A stretch of DNA of 64,000 bases, from the NCBI GenBank assembly GCA_041402045.1, contig JAWKSZ010000016.1, positions 62,001 through 126,000 on the forward strand, written 5' to 3'. Positions 1 through 9,325 of this stretch are shown one piece after another. The stretch is from JAGQRJ01 sp041402045. GTDB lineage: Bacteria; Planctomycetota; J058. How positions within the stretch are numbered: position 1 is the stretch's first letter; every line of letters starts with the position of its first letter. The position numbers were made by a program, and so were the translations under genes. The notes beneath the pieces were generated by a model. It was not told the origin of the DNA and did not search any database. It was given only the letters and a program-made list of their open reading frames with translations.

Positions 1-604
1 CGGAGTTCTTTACCTTGATCCCGTTGCCGTTCAGCAAGCCCTTGATCCGGTTGACGTGCATGGTCTTCTCCTTGCAGAGCGCGTCTCGGCGACGCGTCAA
101 CCGTCGTTCGTCTTCCTCCTCAAGGGTAGGGACGGTGAGCGTTCTCCAGACCTTCTCGCCGCGGTGGTAGCGAAACAGGTCTTCGAGCAGCTTTTGCAGG
201 TCCAGGCGGTCGGTCTTGACCCGACGGGCCTTCTGCTCGACACGAAGACTGGACGGGTCGATCACGACGTTGTGCACCCCGATGCTGACGAGAGCACGGT
301 GGAGCCAGAAACCCTCGTATCCGGCCTCGTAGACGCTGAACACGGGGGCGTCGTCTGCGAGTTTGAAGCGCTGCTTGGCCTTCGCGATCTCCGCCTCGAA
401 TCGAGGAAGAACGAGGGCGAATCCGCGTGAGGCCACGCTGACTTTGCGCATGGGACTCGCGATCTGATCGCTGAAGCCAAGGAGGAATTTGCTGCCGCCA
501 CACTCGACGGCCATGTAGAGGGCGGGGGTGGTAGCTTTCTGAGGGGCCGTTTGCACAGTAGATCTCCGGCGTAGGAGGTTGAAGTTTGGGGTGAACGGCC
601 CCAT
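1..604 (-). mobile_element. IS110-family transposase, N-terminal part (cut by window edge)
   Basis: The frame opens with ATG at 604 (second ATG at 514) and runs off the left edge, so the 3' part is missing. About 201 codons are visible. They match the DEDD (RuvC-like) N-terminal domain of IS110-type transposases. Residues 91-103 read VYEAGYEGFWLHR and residues 130-139 read KTDRLDLQKL, the two most typical blocks of this domain. IS110 enzymes insert a circular intermediate, guided by a bridge RNA encoded in the element's non-coding ends. The flank 605-771 could hold the end of the element, but I could not define the terminus. No frameshift is seen in the visible part. The C-terminal serine-containing domain is outside the window. 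Confidence 0.85.
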
Positions 605-771
605 TTCACATCCTCGCTGTGACGCCTTCGCCTCTGGCTAGCGCCCCCACATAGGATCTACGAGTTTCTGGGAGAGGGATAGGGGTCGGCTCCGCCGAGA
701 CGAGAGCGCCTCTGGGACTAGGGTTCGGAGCAGCGCCTCCGAGCGGCGGAGCCCTCCTGCTCCGGCTGTCT

Positions 772-3618
772 TCAGTCGTCCTTGATCACGAGGCCGATCG
801 GGTGCGAGTCGCCGTAGAACTCGGCCTGGGTCTTGACCTGGCTGTGCACGACCTCCTCCAGCGGGCGCAGGACCCGGGCGTCGGCGCCGAGCTTCTTGAG
901 CTTGGCGTGGGCCTTGATCCGCAGGTCCTGGGGAATGTCGCGGGCCCGGTCGCCGGAGAGCCGGGCGAGCTGCACGACGGTGAAGAACGCCTCGGTCTGG
1001 TTCAGGTTCAGCTTGAGCAGGCGCGTGAGCCAGTCGGCGGCGGTCTCCGCCGAGACCAGGCGGTCGACGGGGCCGTAGAGCGGGACGCGGCCGCCGAAGC
1101 GGGCCATGGCCCAGGGCCCCCAGCGCGGCGGCGCCTTGCCCTTCTCGAGCTGGTCGAGGAGCACCTCGCCCAGGCGGCGCTTCTTCTTGGCGGAGAGGTG
1201 CTCGAGGCTTGCGGCCAGGCGCCAGAGCTCGGCCAGCTCCTGGCGGTCGGCGCCCTTCTTCCCGCCCAGGAGCTGGGCCTGGACCGGGGCGAAGATCGTC
1301 TCCTGCTGCCCGCGCTGCAGCCCGCCGGCGATCCGGCGCCACACCACGTGCCACTCCAGGCGCACCGCGTTCTTGTTGGGGTGCGACATGCCCTCGAGGA
1401 ACACCTTCCACATGACCGCCACGCGGTCGAAGTCGAGGGTCGCGCCGAAGCCCGGGCGCAGGAAGAACCCGACCAGGTTCAGCCAGCGGGCCTCGTGGAA
1501 CGGGCTGCGCTTGCGGGCGTTGCGCTCCTCGATCAGCACGTCGAAGAGCGAGCGGATCACGGGCACCGGCCAGCCCTCGCGGGACCCGCCCAGGATCTCC
1601 TCGAGCTGGTTGACCAGGTCCTCGAGCGGCTGCTGCGCGGTGCCTGCGGGCAGGCGCAGGGTGGTAATGATCAGCTTGCGCGCCTTGTCGACGGTGGCGG
1701 CGTCGGGGCCGACCACCGCCGGAGGCAGCTCGTCGTCGACGGCGTGGGCGCGGCCCTCGGGGTCCTCCTCGGCGCTCGCCTCCGGCTGCGCTTCGCGCGG
1801 GCGGGTGTCGAGCTCGAGCTTCCACTGCTTGTCGCCCTCCTTGGCCTCGCACCACATTTCGAGGGTCCCGAGCTCGGTGTAGCGCGCGACGAGCTCGACG
1901 GGCACGTCCTTGACCCGGGTCGTGCGCTTGCGGCCCACGCGGATCACGGTGTGCAGCGGCGCGAGCTCGCTGAAGTCGTCGCCGGCGAGGGCGACCACGC
2001 TCGCCGCCTCGTCGTCGCGGTTGGTCGAGCTGTGGAAGGGGAAGACCACCGGGCGGTTGGCCTTGAGCTCGAGGGCGGGCTCGCTGATCCGCACCACGCC
2101 GCCCTCGGCCAGCCCGCGCGGGATCAGGCACAGCGCCTTGCGCGCGGCGCCGTCCGCCGAGACCTCGACGTAGTAGCTGCGCCCGGCGCCGCTCTTGATC
2201 CGCGTGCCCTTGCCCCGGCGCACGAGGCCGTAGTAGGCGGCGCCGTGGGCCACCGCCAGGTCGAGGTCCGAGCCCTGGAGCTCGTGGGGCGCGTCCTGCC
2301 AGGTGGCGAGCACCTCGAGCACGCGCTCCCGCAGCGCCTGGGTGCGGAACACGCCGCCGTTGAACAGCACGTGGTCGACCTTGGCCAGCGCGCCGTCCTT
2401 GCCCTGGCGCGCGAGGAACGCGCGCAGGTGACGGGTGATCGCGGGCTCGCTCTCGTAGGGCAGGCCGAACTCGCGCAGGCCGGCGCCGCGCTTGGGGACC
2501 GTGTCCTCGTCCTTGGGCACCCGGGGGAAGAAGCCCTCGAGCACGATCTGCTCGACCTCGGCGCGCTCGACGGTGGCCCGCAGCACCGAGCCGATCAGCT
2601 TGCTCCCGCGCCCGGCGACCGCGATCTTGGCCTGCTTCGTCTCGCCCTCGAGGATCTTCTCCTTGGCGTCGCGGCAGGCCTGGACCAGCCCGTTCCAGCC
2701 GTGGACGTCGAGCTTGCCCTTGAGCCGGCCCTCGACGGCGCGGGCCAGGGCGAGGTCCATGTTGTCGCCGCCGAGGAGCAGGTGGTCGCCCACCGCCGAG
2801 CGCTCGAAGCCCGGCGCGCCGTCCTCCTCTTCGATCACCGTGATCAGCGAGAAGTCGGTGGTCCCGCCGCCCACGTCGCAGACGAGGATCGTCTCCCCCG
2901 GCTCGAGCTCCTCGCGCCAGCTGTCCTCGTGGGCCGCGATCCAGGCGTAGAGCGCGGCCTGGGGCTCCTCGATCAGGAGCGGCTCGAACCCGGCCTCCCG
3001 CGCCGCGGCGAGGGTCAGCTCCCGGGCGACCTCGTCGAAGCTGGCGGGGATCGTGATCACCACGTCCTGGCGGGTGAGGGTCTTCTCGCTCTCACCCTCG
3101 GCGACGCCGTGGTCCCAGGCCTGGGCCAGGTGCCCGAGCAGCTCGGCCTCGACGCTCACCGGCGAGCGCTTGGGCAGCTCGTCTTCGCTGGCGCCCCAGG
3201 GCAGGATCGCCCCGGCGCGGTCGACGCCGGGGTGGCACAGCCAGCTCTTGGCCGAGGTGATCAGGCGCTGCGGGCTCTTGGCGCCCTGGACCCGGGCCAG
3301 GGTCCCGACCACGGTCTGCCCGCCCTGCTTCCAGGGCAGCGCGAGCTGCGCGTCGGTGAGCTCGTGCTCGCCGCGGAGGTAGAGCGCCGACGGCAGGGTC
3401 CGGCAGGGCTGGCTGATCCCGGGCTCGGTGAGCTGCTCGATCGGGAACGGGCGCACGTCTCGCGCCTTGCGGCCCGAGCGGCGGTCGACGAAGGCCAGCG
3501 CGGTGTTGGTCGTGCCGAGGTCGATCCCCACCACGTAGCGCGTCTTCTGTTGCTCGTCGCCCGTGGGCGCCTTGCGCTTGATCGAGCGGGTGTGCCCGCG
3601 CGGGTTGGGCTCGGCCAC
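772..3618 (-). CDS. Hsp70 family protein, long form with C-terminal extension
   Basis: A 948-residue Hsp70-like ATPase. The phosphate-1 motif GIDLGTTNTA is at residues 31-40, the phosphate-2 motif DVGGGTTDF near 247-255, and the adenosine-loop signature FNGGVF near 416. The nucleotide-binding domain is followed by a substrate-binding-like region and about 300 further residues resembling the DUF3731-type tail of large bacterial Hsp70 homologues. It ends LVIKDD. Start chosen: GTG at 3618 with AAAGGAG six bases upstream. It is the last gene of a three-gene minus-strand operon (DUF2760, short Hsp70, this gene). It is intact, unlike the neighbouring Hsp70. Predicted cytosolic, with a chaperone role inferred from the family; the client is unknown. 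It is not DnaK itself, being far too long and lacking a neighbouring grpE or dnaJ. Confidence 0.9.
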   Translation of the reverse strand: MAEPNPRGHTRSIKRKAPTGDEQQKTRYVVGIDLGTTNTALAFVDRRSGRKARDVRPFPIEQLTEPGISQPCRTLPSALYLRGEHELTDAQLALPWKQGGQTVVGTLARVQGAKSPQRLITSAKSWLCHPGVDRAGAILPWGASEDELPKRSPVSVEAELLGHLAQAWDHGVAEGESEKTLTRQDVVITIPASFDEVARELTLAAAREAGFEPLLIEEPQAALYAWIAAHEDSWREELEPGETILVCDVGGGTTDFSLITVIEEEDGAPGFERSAVGDHLLLGGDNMDLALARAVEGRLKGKLDVHGWNGLVQACRDAKEKILEGETKQAKIAVAGRGSKLIGSVLRATVERAEVEQIVLEGFFPRVPKDEDTVPKRGAGLREFGLPYESEPAITRHLRAFLARQGKDGALAKVDHVLFNGGVFRTQALRERVLEVLATWQDAPHELQGSDLDLAVAHGAAYYGLVRRGKGTRIKSGAGRSYYVEVSADGAARKALCLIPRGLAEGGVVRISEPALELKANRPVVFPFHSSTNRDDEAASVVALAGDDFSELAPLHTVIRVGRKRTTRVKDVPVELVARYTELGTLEMWCEAKEGDKQWKLELDTRPREAQPEASAEEDPEGRAHAVDDELPPAVVGPDAATVDKARKLIITTLRLPAGTAQQPLEDLVNQLEEILGGSREGWPVPVIRSLFDVLIEERNARKRSPFHEARWLNLVGFFLRPGFGATLDFDRVAVMWKVFLEGMSHPNKNAVRLEWHVVWRRIAGGLQRGQQETIFAPVQAQLLGGKKGADRQELAELWRLAASLEHLSAKKKRRLGEVLLDQLEKGKAPPRWGPWAMARFGGRVPLYGPVDRLVSAETAADWLTRLLKLNLNQTEAFFTVVQLARLSGDRARDIPQDLRIKAHAKLKKLGADARVLRPLEEVVHSQVKTQAEFYGDSHPIGLVIKDD

Positions 3619-3646
3619 GCCGGCTCCTTTCTGGTGGAGGACCTCA

Positions 3647-3813
3647 GTCGTCGCGCGTGGAGCGCGGGCGGGGATAAACCCCGCCCCTACCCCTGAGTTC
3701 GAGCGGACGGTGTTCGAGCGAGCGGAGGGGGCGGCGCCCGTCCGGCGGGAGAGCCCCGGCGACGTCGTCGCGCGTGGAGCGCGGGCGGGGACAAACCCCG
3801 CCCCTACCCCTGA
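3647..3813. repeat. Two direct copies of a 50-bp palindromic intergenic repeat
   Basis: Copies at 3647-3696 and 3764-3813 differ at one base (t/c). Each contains the hairpin GGGCGGGG - (A/G-rich loop) - CCCCGCCC and a second inverted stretch around GCGCGTGGAGCGCG. The bases after each copy are also related (GCGGACGG), giving a period of 117 bp. The pair fills the gap between the two Hsp70 genes. REP-like elements with this GTAGGGGCGGGG core are common in high-GC genomes. They could attenuate transcription between the two chaperone genes, but that is inference. Confidence 0.85.
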
Positions 3814-3895
3814 AATCGCGCGGACGGCGGTGGAGCCTCGCCCGCGGTGAAGCGAGGGAGACCGACGGGCGAGGGCCCAGGTCCAGGCCGACCAC

Positions 3896-5729
3896 CTAGC
3901 CGGCGTCTTCCTCGTCGCCCTCGCGCACGTTCCTCGAGCTTGAAGCGCTCGCCGTCGCGGCTCACGCAGTGCACCTCGAGGGTCCCGATCTCGGTCACCG
4001 CGGAGCTGAGGGTCACCGGGACCATGGTCCCGCCGGCGTGGCCTTCGCCTGCCTCGAGGGTGACCTGCAGCGGGCTGAGCTCCTCGAGTTCGCCCTCGTC
4101 CCAGCGGTCGAGGAGCTCGCCGGGAACTGATCGCCGCGCGCACCGTCGAGCTGAGGAAGCGGAACTCGGCCTGCTCGCCCACGAGCAGCGAGAACTCGCG
4201 CTGGCTGACCTCGGCGGTGGTGCCCTCCTCCATGCCGAAGGGGCCACGCACAGCGCCTTGAGCGGGGGCGGGAGCCCGGGCACCGCGGGCATGGTCGACT
4301 CGATCCCCACGTAGTAGGTGCGCGCCGTGCCGCCGCGGATCCGCACGCCCTTGCCCCGGCGCACGAGGCCGTAGTAGGCGGCGCCGCGGGCGACCGCCAA
4401 GGTCCAGGTCCTCGCCGGTCAGCGCCTTGAGCGGCTCGCGCATGGCGGCCTCGAGCCAGCCGTTCCGGCACCTCGACCGCGCGCTCGCGCACGGTCGGCC
4501 CTTGAACACGCCGCCGTTGAACAGGACCGCGCTGGGGTAAAGACCCGCTCGTCGCCCTCGCCCTGGCGCCCGAGAAGGACGGCCGCGTGCTTGGTGATCG
4601 CGGCGTCGGCCTCGAAGGGCAGGCCCAGCTCGCTGGGAAGCCGCGCCGCGTGCGCTGAGCGGGCGCTCGTCCACGGCGCAGGCGGGAAGAACCCGCCCAG
4701 GATCACCGCCTCGACGTCCTCGCGGGTGAGCTGGGTCTTCTGCGAGCCGCCGATCAGCTTGCTCGAGCGCCCGAGGATCACCACGTCCGCGCTCTCGCGG
4801 TCGGGCTCGGTGAGCAGTTGCTCCTTGGCCTTGCGCGCGGCCAGCCACAGCGCCCGCGACTGCCAGGCGTCGAGGTTGCCCCCGAGCTTCTGCGCCGCGA
4901 CGTGGGCCAGGGCCAGGTCCATGTTGTCGCCGCCGAGGAGCAGGTGGTCGCCCACCGCCACCCGCTCCAGGGCGAGGTTCCCGTCCTCCTCGCTGGCGGA
5001 GATCAGGGTCAGGTCGGTGGTGCCGCCGCCCACGTCGAACACGAGCACCTGGTCGCCGACCGCGAGCTGGTCGCGCCAGCCGTCGCCCTGCTGCTCGAGC
5101 CAGGAGTAGAACGCGGCCTGGGGCTCCTCGAGCAGGGTGACCCGGGTCAGCCCCGCCTTGCGCGCGGCCTCGACGGTCAGGTCGCGGGCCTCGGGGTCGA
5201 AGGACGCCGGGACCGTGAGGTAGATCTCCTGCTTGGCCAGCTCGTAGGCGGGCTCGTCCTCGGCCATGGTCGCGTCCCAGGCCGAGCGCAGGTAGAGCAG
5301 CAGCCGGCGCGCGGCCTCCTGCGGCGAGATCTTCTGCACCTCCTCGGCGTCGCTGCCCCAGGGCAGGATCGGCCCGCGGCGGTCGACGCCGGAGTGGCAG
5401 AGCCAGGACTTGCTCGAGCTCACCAGGCGGTGGGGGATCTTGGAGCCCTGGTCCAGGGCGAACTGCCCGTGGATCGTGCCCTCGGCCGGGCCCGTGAAGG
5501 GCAGCGCCATGGCCTTCTCGGCGACCTCGTCGCCGGGGAGGTAGAGCGCCGAGGGCAGTTGGATCCGGCCCTTGGTCGCGCCCGAGCGCACGAGCTGCTC
5601 GATCTCGAAGGTCTCGACGTCGCCCACGACGTCCGGGTTCTCGGGGTCGGGCTCGGTGTCGACGTAGGCGATCGCGCAGTTGGTGGTGCCCAGGTCGATC
5701 CCGACCACGTAGGGGGTTTCGTCGCTCAC
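3896..5729 (-). CDS. Hsp70 family protein, short form (several frameshifts)
   Basis: Reading across at least five frame changes gives an Hsp70-like protein of about 610 residues. GIDLGTTNCA is at residues 9-18, DVGGGTTDL near 230, and FNGGVF near 401. The part before about 4690 is intact. Indels lie between about 4690 and 3935, and the last in-frame stop is TAG at 3896-3898. The GTG start at 5729 overlaps the upstream stop (GTGA), so the gene is translationally coupled to the DUF2760 gene. The frame changes sit in G/C runs, and the coding signal continues on both sides with motifs intact. A sequencing/assembly error is therefore more likely than decay, but a real pseudogene cannot be excluded. 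Confidence 0.8.
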
Positions 5730-6565
5730 AGCTCGACCTCCGCGGGGGCCAGCACTCGGGGGTCCACGGTCTCGGGCACGGGGACGCTCACCGTCTCCGT
5801 GCGCCAGCCGTGGTGCATGAGGGTCCCCTTGAAGGGCGGGTCGCCCTTGACGTTGCCCGAGAGCGAGATCGCCACCGGGTCGAAGCCCTGGGGCACCTCC
5901 ACCGGCTCGTTCTCGCCGCCTTTGAGCACGGGCTCGAGGGCCAGGGCCTCGTCGAGCACCTTGCGGCAGCCGCTGTGGATCGCGCGCACCGCGGCGCCGA
6001 CCTGGTCGTCCTCGTAGTCGTCGATCGACTCGCGCAGGAAGTCGATCAGGCGGCCCTCGCGCTGGAGCCAGGCCAGGAGCGCCAGCGCCCCGTCGTCCCG
6101 CGCCTGCTTGAGCTTGCTCCCGGCCTCGTCGGCGTTCTGCTTGAGGTCGTCGAGGCGCTTGGTCCGCTCGGCGAGCTGGGTCTCGAGCTCCGCGAGCTTG
6201 GCCTGGGCTGCGTCGCGCTCCTGGGTCGCGCGCTCGACCTCCTGGGCCGCGTCCTTGGTGGCCAAGGCCTTGGCGGACTCGAGCTCCTCGGCGTGGGTCG
6301 TCGCCGCCTGCTCGAGGTCCTTGAGCTTGGTCGCGGCGCCGGCGTGGTCGCGCTCGAGGCCGGCCAGCTTCTCGTCGGCCGCCTTCTTGTCGGCCTTGAG
6401 CTGCTTGAGCTCGGTCCGGGCTTGGTCGAGCTCCTGCTGCAGGGCCTTGCGCTTGGCCTCGCCCTCGTCGGGGTTTCGGCTCCGGCGGCGGGGCAAGGCC
6501 TTGAGCGGGGCCCGGCCCGTGAACAGGATCGCGAAGAACGCTTGGAACGCGAGGACGATTCGCAC
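5726..6565 (-). CDS. DUF2760 domain protein, Hsp70 operon partner
   Basis: 279 residues: an N-terminal hydrophobic segment (about 1-17), a long alanine/lysine/glutamate-rich coiled coil (about 35-150), then a C-terminal domain. That domain contains ALLAWLQREGRLIDFLRESI and IHSGCRKVLDE, typical of the DUF2760 family. Family members of unknown function sit beside paired Hsp70 homologues in other bacteria, as here. Start: GTG at 6565 with GGAGG six bases before it. The stop overlaps the next gene's start by four bases. It may act as a membrane anchor or nucleotide-exchange/co-chaperone partner of the two Hsp70 proteins; this is inferred only from the conserved neighbourhood. Confidence 0.85.
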   Translation of the reverse strand: MRIVLAFQAFFAILFTGRAPLKALPRRRSRNPDEGEAKRKALQQELDQARTELKQLKADKKAADEKLAGLERDHAGAATKLKDLEQAATTHAEELESAKALATKDAAQEVERATQERDAAQAKLAELETQLAERTKRLDDLKQNADEAGSKLKQARDDGALALLAWLQREGRLIDFLRESIDDYEDDQVGAAVRAIHSGCRKVLDEALALEPVLKGGENEPVEVPQGFDPVAISLSGNVKGDPPFKGTLMHHGWRTETVSVPVPETVDPRVLAPAEVEL

Positions 6566-6773
6566 GCGGAACCTCCGTGAAGGCGTGAGTTTAGGGGTCG
6601 GGTGCGACAACGGCAAGCGGCCAGCCGTGGCGGGGCCGGGACAGGCGTGTCGCCAGGCCGGCGCAACTCCGTGCGCGGGGGTCCTGCGCGGTTGGCAAGC
6701 GGGTTGCACAGGGAGGGCCGAGCCCCGGGGCCTCGTGGAGACGCCCCGGGCCCCAGCACAGAAAGGACCCCCC

Positions 6774-7752
6774 ATGCCTACCTCGCAGCCCCTCAAGCTC
6801 TGGATCCCCCTGGACGGCGGCCACGTCTCCGACCGCGCGATCCAGGCCGCCTGCACCCTCTTCGCCCGCGACGGGCGCTTCCCCCCCCTGACCGAGATCC
6901 GCCTGGTGCGGATCGTGCACCCCCACGAGGCCAACGAGGAGGCTCGGGAGGAGCACGCGGGCGAGGACGCGCCGCTCCAGGTGCGCGCCGCCAGCGCGCA
7001 GCACCACCTGGACCGGCTCAGCGAGGGCCTGGAGAAGCGCGGGGCCGTCGTGGACACCCGGGTGCGCATGAGCGAGGACCCCCCGGCGGGCCTGGTCGAG
7101 GACATGCTCGAGACCGACCCCACGCTGATCCTCATGACCAGCCACGCCCGGGACGGCTTCAGCCGCTGGACCCACGGGGCGTCACCGAGACCGTGCTGCG
7201 CCAGGCGGTGGCCCCGCTGATCGTGCTCCCCGAGGGCCGGATCCCGGGGCCAGCGACCTCGGCCCCTGCTCGTCCCCCTCGACGGTTCGCGTCGCGCCGA
7301 GCGCGTGCTCGGCCTCTCGACGAACCTCGCGCGCTTCCTCGGGATCGGGCTCGTGCTCGTGCGCTCCTCCGAGGCCCCGGGGGTGCCGCTCCGGCGCAGC
7401 TCACCTCCTACCCGACCCCGAGCCGATCCAGCTCTCCGACGCCGTGCGCGCGGACGAGGCCTGGGACTACCTGCAGCGCCTGGGCGGAGCTGGTCAAGGA
7501 GGGCTGGACGTCAAGGGCTTCGTCACCACCGGCAAGCCCGCCGACGCGATCCTGAACGCGGCCGAGGTCTATGGCGCTGGCCTGCTCGCGCTCACGACCC
7601 ACGGGCACACGGGCATGTCCCGCCTGCTCATGGGCTCGATCGCCGAGGACGTGATCCGCAAGGCCCGGCGCCCGCTGCTGGTGCTGCGCACGGGCGAGCT
7701 CGACCCGGGGCACGCGGCGGAGAAGCAGCTCGCCGGCCTCCGCGCCGAGTAG
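6774..7752 (+). CDS. Universal stress protein, two tandem Usp domains (frameshifted)
   Basis: ATG at 6774 follows AAAGGA. The first Usp domain (about residues 1-150) is open to THG near 7180, where one G appears to be missing from a run of G (expected THGGVTETVLRQ). Further indels lie near 7255, 7400 and 7490. The second domain ends with GLLALTTHGHTGMSRLLMGS, a complete ATP-binding Usp signature (G-2x-G-9x-G-S/T type), and the stop is TAG at 7750. The expected product is about 325 residues, the usual size of tandem-domain Usp proteins, which bind ATP and help survival in starvation or oxygen stress. It is divergent from the Hsp70 operon, and the 208-bp gap must hold both promoters. Confidence 0.8.
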
Positions 7753-7765
7753 GCGCCCCGCTGTC

Positions 7766-7802
7766 CCGCGAGGGTCGCGGCCGCGGGCCGCGGCCCTCGC
7801 GG
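7766..7802 (+). terminator. GC-rich hairpin, terminator-like
   Basis: CCGCGAGGG (7766-7774) pairs with CCCTCGCGG (7794-7802). The inner CGCGGCC/GGCCGCG continues the stem, with one mismatch. There is no T tract. It lies 13 bases after the Usp stop. Confidence 0.6.
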
Positions 7803-7869
7803 TGTGTACCCCCGGCTTGCTTTCTGTCGAGGGCCACCGACCCTGGGGCTCCACGGACAGGAGGACCCC

Positions 7870-9219
7870 ATGACCCCCGAGGCGTTGACCGAGGACTTGC
7901 TGCGGCGCGCGCGCGAGCGCGACCCGCACCAGAGCACCTTCCACCAGGCGGTGGAGGAGGTGTTCCGCTCCGTGGCGCCCCTCGTCGCGGGGGAGGAGCG
8001 CTACCGGCGCGACGCGATCCTGGAGCGGCTCCTGGTGCCCGACCGGGTGATCGTGTTCCGGGTGGCCTGGGAGGACGACCGGGGCGGCGTGCAGGTCAAC
8101 CGCGGCTACCGCGTGCAGTGGACCAACGCCCTGGGCCCCTACAAGGGCGGGCTGCGCTTCCACCCCTCGGTGAACCTCGACGTGCTCAAGTTCCTCGCCT
8201 TCGAGCAGACCTTCAAGAACAGCCTGACCGGCATGCCCATGGGCGGCGCCAAGGGCGGCTCCGACTTCGACCCCAAGGGCAAGAGCGACCGCGAGATCAT
8301 GCGCTTCTGCCAGTCGTTCATGACCGAGCTGTTCCGGCACATGGGCGAGGACACCGACGTGCCCGCCGGGGATATCGGCGTGGGCGCGCGGGAGATCGGC
8401 TACCTGTTCGGGCACTACACCCGGATCGCCAACCACTGGACCGGCTCCATGACCGGGAAGGCCCTGAGCTACGGCGGGAGCGAGGGCCGGGTCGTGGCCA
8501 CGGGCTACGGCTGTGTGCGCTTCTGCGAGCGCATGCTCGAGCACGCCGGCGACTCCCTCGACGGGAAGCGCGTCGTGGTCAGCGGCGCGGGGAACGTGGC
8601 CCTGCACGCCGCGAAACGCGCCCTCGACGGCGGCGCGACGGTGCTCTCGCTCAGCGACAGCGGGGGCACGATCCACGCGCCGGACGGCCTCGACGCGGAG
8701 CAGTGGGAGTGGATCCGCGCGCTGAAGGAGGAGCGCTACGGGCGGCTGAGCGAGGTCCCCGAGCAGTTCCCGGGGCTCGAGTACCGCGAGGGCGCGACGC
8801 CCTGGGAGATCCCCTGCGACGTGGCGCTGCCCTGCGCGACCCAGAACGAGCTCGGTCTGGAGGGCGCGCGCGCCTTGATCGAGGGCGGCGCGCGCGCGGT
8901 GTGCGAGGGCGCGAACATGCCCACCACCCCCGACGCGGTCGAGGCCCTGCACGAGGCCGGGGTGCTCGTGGGGCCGGGCAAGGCGGCCAACGCCGGCGGC
9001 GTCGCGACCAGCGGGCTCGAGCAGGCGCAGAACTCCCAGCGCGAGAGCTGGTCCAAGCAGACCGTGCTCGACCGCATGGAGTCGATCATGGACGCGATCC
9101 ACGCCAAGTGCGTGCGCCACGGCGAGGACGGCAAGGGCCGCGTGAACTACGTGCGCGGCGCCAACGTGGCGGGCTTCCTGCGGGTGGCCGACGCGCTCTC
9201 GGCCTACGGCGTCCGCTAG
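7870..9219 (+). CDS. gdhA: NADP-type glutamate dehydrogenase
   Basis: 449 residues, the usual length of the hexameric bacterial enzyme. It interconverts 2-oxoglutarate plus ammonium with glutamate in the cytosol. The substrate-binding block GPYKGGLRFHP is near residue 90, TGMPMGGAKGG near 120 (catalytic Lys region), and the Rossmann nucleotide loop VSGAGNVA near 236. C-terminal VGPGKAANAGGVATSG is also diagnostic. ATG at 7870 is preceded by AGGAGG. It is single, intact, and flanked by hairpins. The family match to GdhA (small-subunit, anabolic type) is clear. NADP rather than NAD preference is inferred from family resemblance, not from a tested residue. Confidence 0.95.
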   Translation: MTPEALTEDLLRRARERDPHQSTFHQAVEEVFRSVAPLVAGEERYRRDAILERLLVPDRVIVFRVAWEDDRGGVQVNRGYRVQWTNALGPYKGGLRFHPSVNLDVLKFLAFEQTFKNSLTGMPMGGAKGGSDFDPKGKSDREIMRFCQSFMTELFRHMGEDTDVPAGDIGVGAREIGYLFGHYTRIANHWTGSMTGKALSYGGSEGRVVATGYGCVRFCERMLEHAGDSLDGKRVVVSGAGNVALHAAKRALDGGATVLSLSDSGGTIHAPDGLDAEQWEWIRALKEERYGRLSEVPEQFPGLEYREGATPWEIPCDVALPCATQNELGLEGARALIEGGARAVCEGANMPTTPDAVEALHEAGVLVGPGKAANAGGVATSGLEQAQNSQRESWSKQTVLDRMESIMDAIHAKCVRHGEDGKGRVNYVRGANVAGFLRVADALSAYGVR

Positions 9220-9299
9220 CGGCTGCTCGTCCAGGCGGGCCGAGGAGGTCGCGGGACCTGGCCCCCGCGTGGGGTCCAGGGCGGGTAGATGCTCGTTCA

Positions 9300-9319
9300 A
9301 CGCAAAGGAACGCAAAGGA
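9300..9319. repeat. Tandem decamer ACGCAAAGGA x2
   Basis: Two perfect copies (9300-9309 and 9310-9319) in the gap between convergent genes, followed by CGCG. Repeats of the 'cgcaaaggacgc' type are scattered in many genomes. A related purine-rich stretch occurs at 52886-52913. Confidence 0.6.
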
Positions 9320-9325
9320 CGCGCG

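Noticed and set aside
802..3696. A 964-codon open frame on the plus strand opposite the long Hsp70 gene
   Set aside because: It is the antisense of a GC-rich gene whose third positions avoid stops. Its product is a Leu/Gly/Val/His/Gln-rich low-complexity chain without motif, and the minus strand shows complete Hsp70 motifs.
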